Shown piece after piece: positions 40,801 through 41,555 of a DNA stretch of 41,555 bases. The notes under the pieces were generated by a model that worked only from the letters and a program-made list of their open reading frames with translations, searched no databases and was not told where the DNA came from. Position numbers and translations under genes: made by a program. Within the stretch, counting starts at the first letter, position 1. Each line of letters opens with the position of its first letter. The stretch is from the NCBI GenBank assembly GCA_016212825.1, contig JACRDS010000030.1:1-41555 (forward strand), written 5' to 3'. The stretch comes from Elusimicrobiota bacterium. Lineage in GTDB: Bacteria; Elusimicrobiota; Elusimicrobia; UBA1565; UBA9628.

Positions 40801-41555
40801 TTGAAGAAACAGCCCGCGCCCGCCGTCCACTACTGCGCCCGCAAGCATCCCAAGATCGAGGTCGCGGAGAACCAGCTCAAGGTCATCAAGGACAAATACC
40901 TGCGCACGAGCGCTTCCATCGAGTCCTGGCTCGACGGCGTGGCGCACAACATCGCGCTGGCCGAGATCCTGGTGCATCCGAATGCGGAGGAGTGGGGGGT
41001 CTTCGCGGGCGTGCGCTACGCCGCCCACCCCGTGGCCGCCCCGGCGGGCGCGCGCCCCTCGCGTCTGGTGCTCTTCCACGACGGTCTCGCCGAGTCCGGC
41101 CAGCGCGAGGGCAACTTCACGCGGCTGATCAAGAACCTGGAGGCTGCCTACGCCTCGGTCCCGGAGGCGCGCAAGCTCGCCGACCTCTGGCGCGACCGCT
41201 ACTACGACCTGCTCTCGCGCTGGGACTTCCTGCCCAACTCCCCGACCCTGATGAACGCGGGGCGCGATCTGCAGCAGCTCTCCGCCTGCTACGTCCTGCC
41301 CGTGCCGGACTCCATGGAGGCCATCACCAAGTCACTGGCCGCGCAGTCCCTCATCCAGAAGTCCGGCGGCGGCACGGGCTTCGCCTTCAGCCAGCTGCGG
41401 CCCAAGGGCGACATCGTCAAGAAGACCCAGGGCGTGGCCTCGGGCGCGCTCTCCTTCATGCAGCTCTTCGACAAGCTCACCGACGTGGTCAAGCAGGGCG
41501 GCACGCGCCGCGGCGCCAACATGGGCATCCTGCACTACACCCACCCGGAGATCAA
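40801..41555 (+). CDS. nrdJ: Adenosylcobalamin-dependent (class II) ribonucleotide reductase, N-terminal part
   Basis: The gene starts at TTG 40801, fixed by TAAGGAG seven bases upstream, and runs off the window after 251 codons. [15 protein letters not shown] (about 140-154) and [17 protein letters not shown] with C163 (catalytic pair) are diagnostic. [22 protein letters not shown] and [16 protein letters not shown] follow, as in class II NrdJ. The enzyme reduces ribonucleotides to deoxyribonucleotides using coenzyme B12, independent of oxygen. It needs cobalamin, which also fits the presence of PduS in this genome. The rest, including the C-terminal cysteines, is outside the window. Confidence 0.95.
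   Translation, partial: MKKQPAPAVHYCARKHPKIEVAENQLKVIKDKYLRTSASIESWLDGVAHNIALAEILVHPNAEEWGVFAGVRYAAHPVAAPAGARPSRLVLFHDGLAESGQREGNFTRLIKNLEAAYASVPEARKLADLWRDRYYDLLSRWDFLPNSPTLMNAGRDLQQLSACYVLPVPDSMEAITKSLAAQSLIQKSGGGTGFAFSQLRPKGDIVKKTQGVASGALSFMQLFDKLTDVVKQGGTRRGANMGILHYTHPEI

Overview
The window is about 41.5 kb of high-GC, gene-dense bacterial DNA with no tRNA, rRNA or CRISPR array that I can see. Several traits point to a member of the Elusimicrobiota (inferred, not proven). They are a PorV/UPF0164-type outer-membrane protein at the left edge, a pilin-like C-terminal domain ending in a VFVDCxHxD...W..Y pattern, secreted proteins with long Ala/Pro/Val-rich N-terminal linkers, many lipoproteins (so a Gram-negative envelope), and a B12-dependent ribonucleotide reductase. 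Genes are packed into operons with many 4-base ATGA overlaps.

Layout. 1-104: the 3' end (domains V and VI) of a group II intron, ending three bases before a PorV-like gene. 108-3148 (+): PorV-like protein, membrane-anchored SGNH hydrolase, secreted caspase-like protease. 3155-6445 (-): an operon of nitrilase, CoA-transferase A, CoA-transferase B and a DUF900 alpha/beta-hydrolase lipoprotein. 6520-7584 (+): tandem FKBP isomerase. 7680-8974 (-): OmpA-like lipoprotein and a CPXCG zinc-ribbon-like protein. 9019-13371 (-): pduS, pduT, a degenerate prolyl-oligopeptidase-like protein and an MBL-fold hydrolase. 13381-18747 (-): TPR protein, RDD-pilin fusion, endonuclease I, a frameshifted membrane protein and rpmB.

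18796-30977 (+): recG, then 8-oxoguanine deaminase, a MoaD-like protein, a three-subunit xanthine-dehydrogenase-type molybdoenzyme, methylmalonyl-CoA decarboxylase, a GT39-like transferase, a lipoprotein and a POT-type transporter. The core of this block looks like purine-base catabolism. 30974-32128 (-): a secreted protein of unknown function. 32242-34253 (+): two GT2 glycosyltransferases. 34216-39260 (-): rplU-rpmA-obgE-hpnC-hpnD-dcd plus a secreted protein, mixing housekeeping genes with squalene synthesis. 39321-40532 (+): MFS transporter. 40801-end (+): start of nrdJ.

Non-coding structure is the most unusual part. Three different long palindromes (20901-20989, 22678-22731, 35544-35613) each begin at the stop codon of the upstream gene, between co-directional genes. 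A tandem double-hairpin motif appears between genes (7611-7666) and again inside the MFS reading frame (39910-39962). Many genes without a Shine-Dalgarno sequence have a TGnTAtgAT-like -10 box only 7-20 bases before the start codon, suggesting widespread leaderless or near-leaderless transcription.
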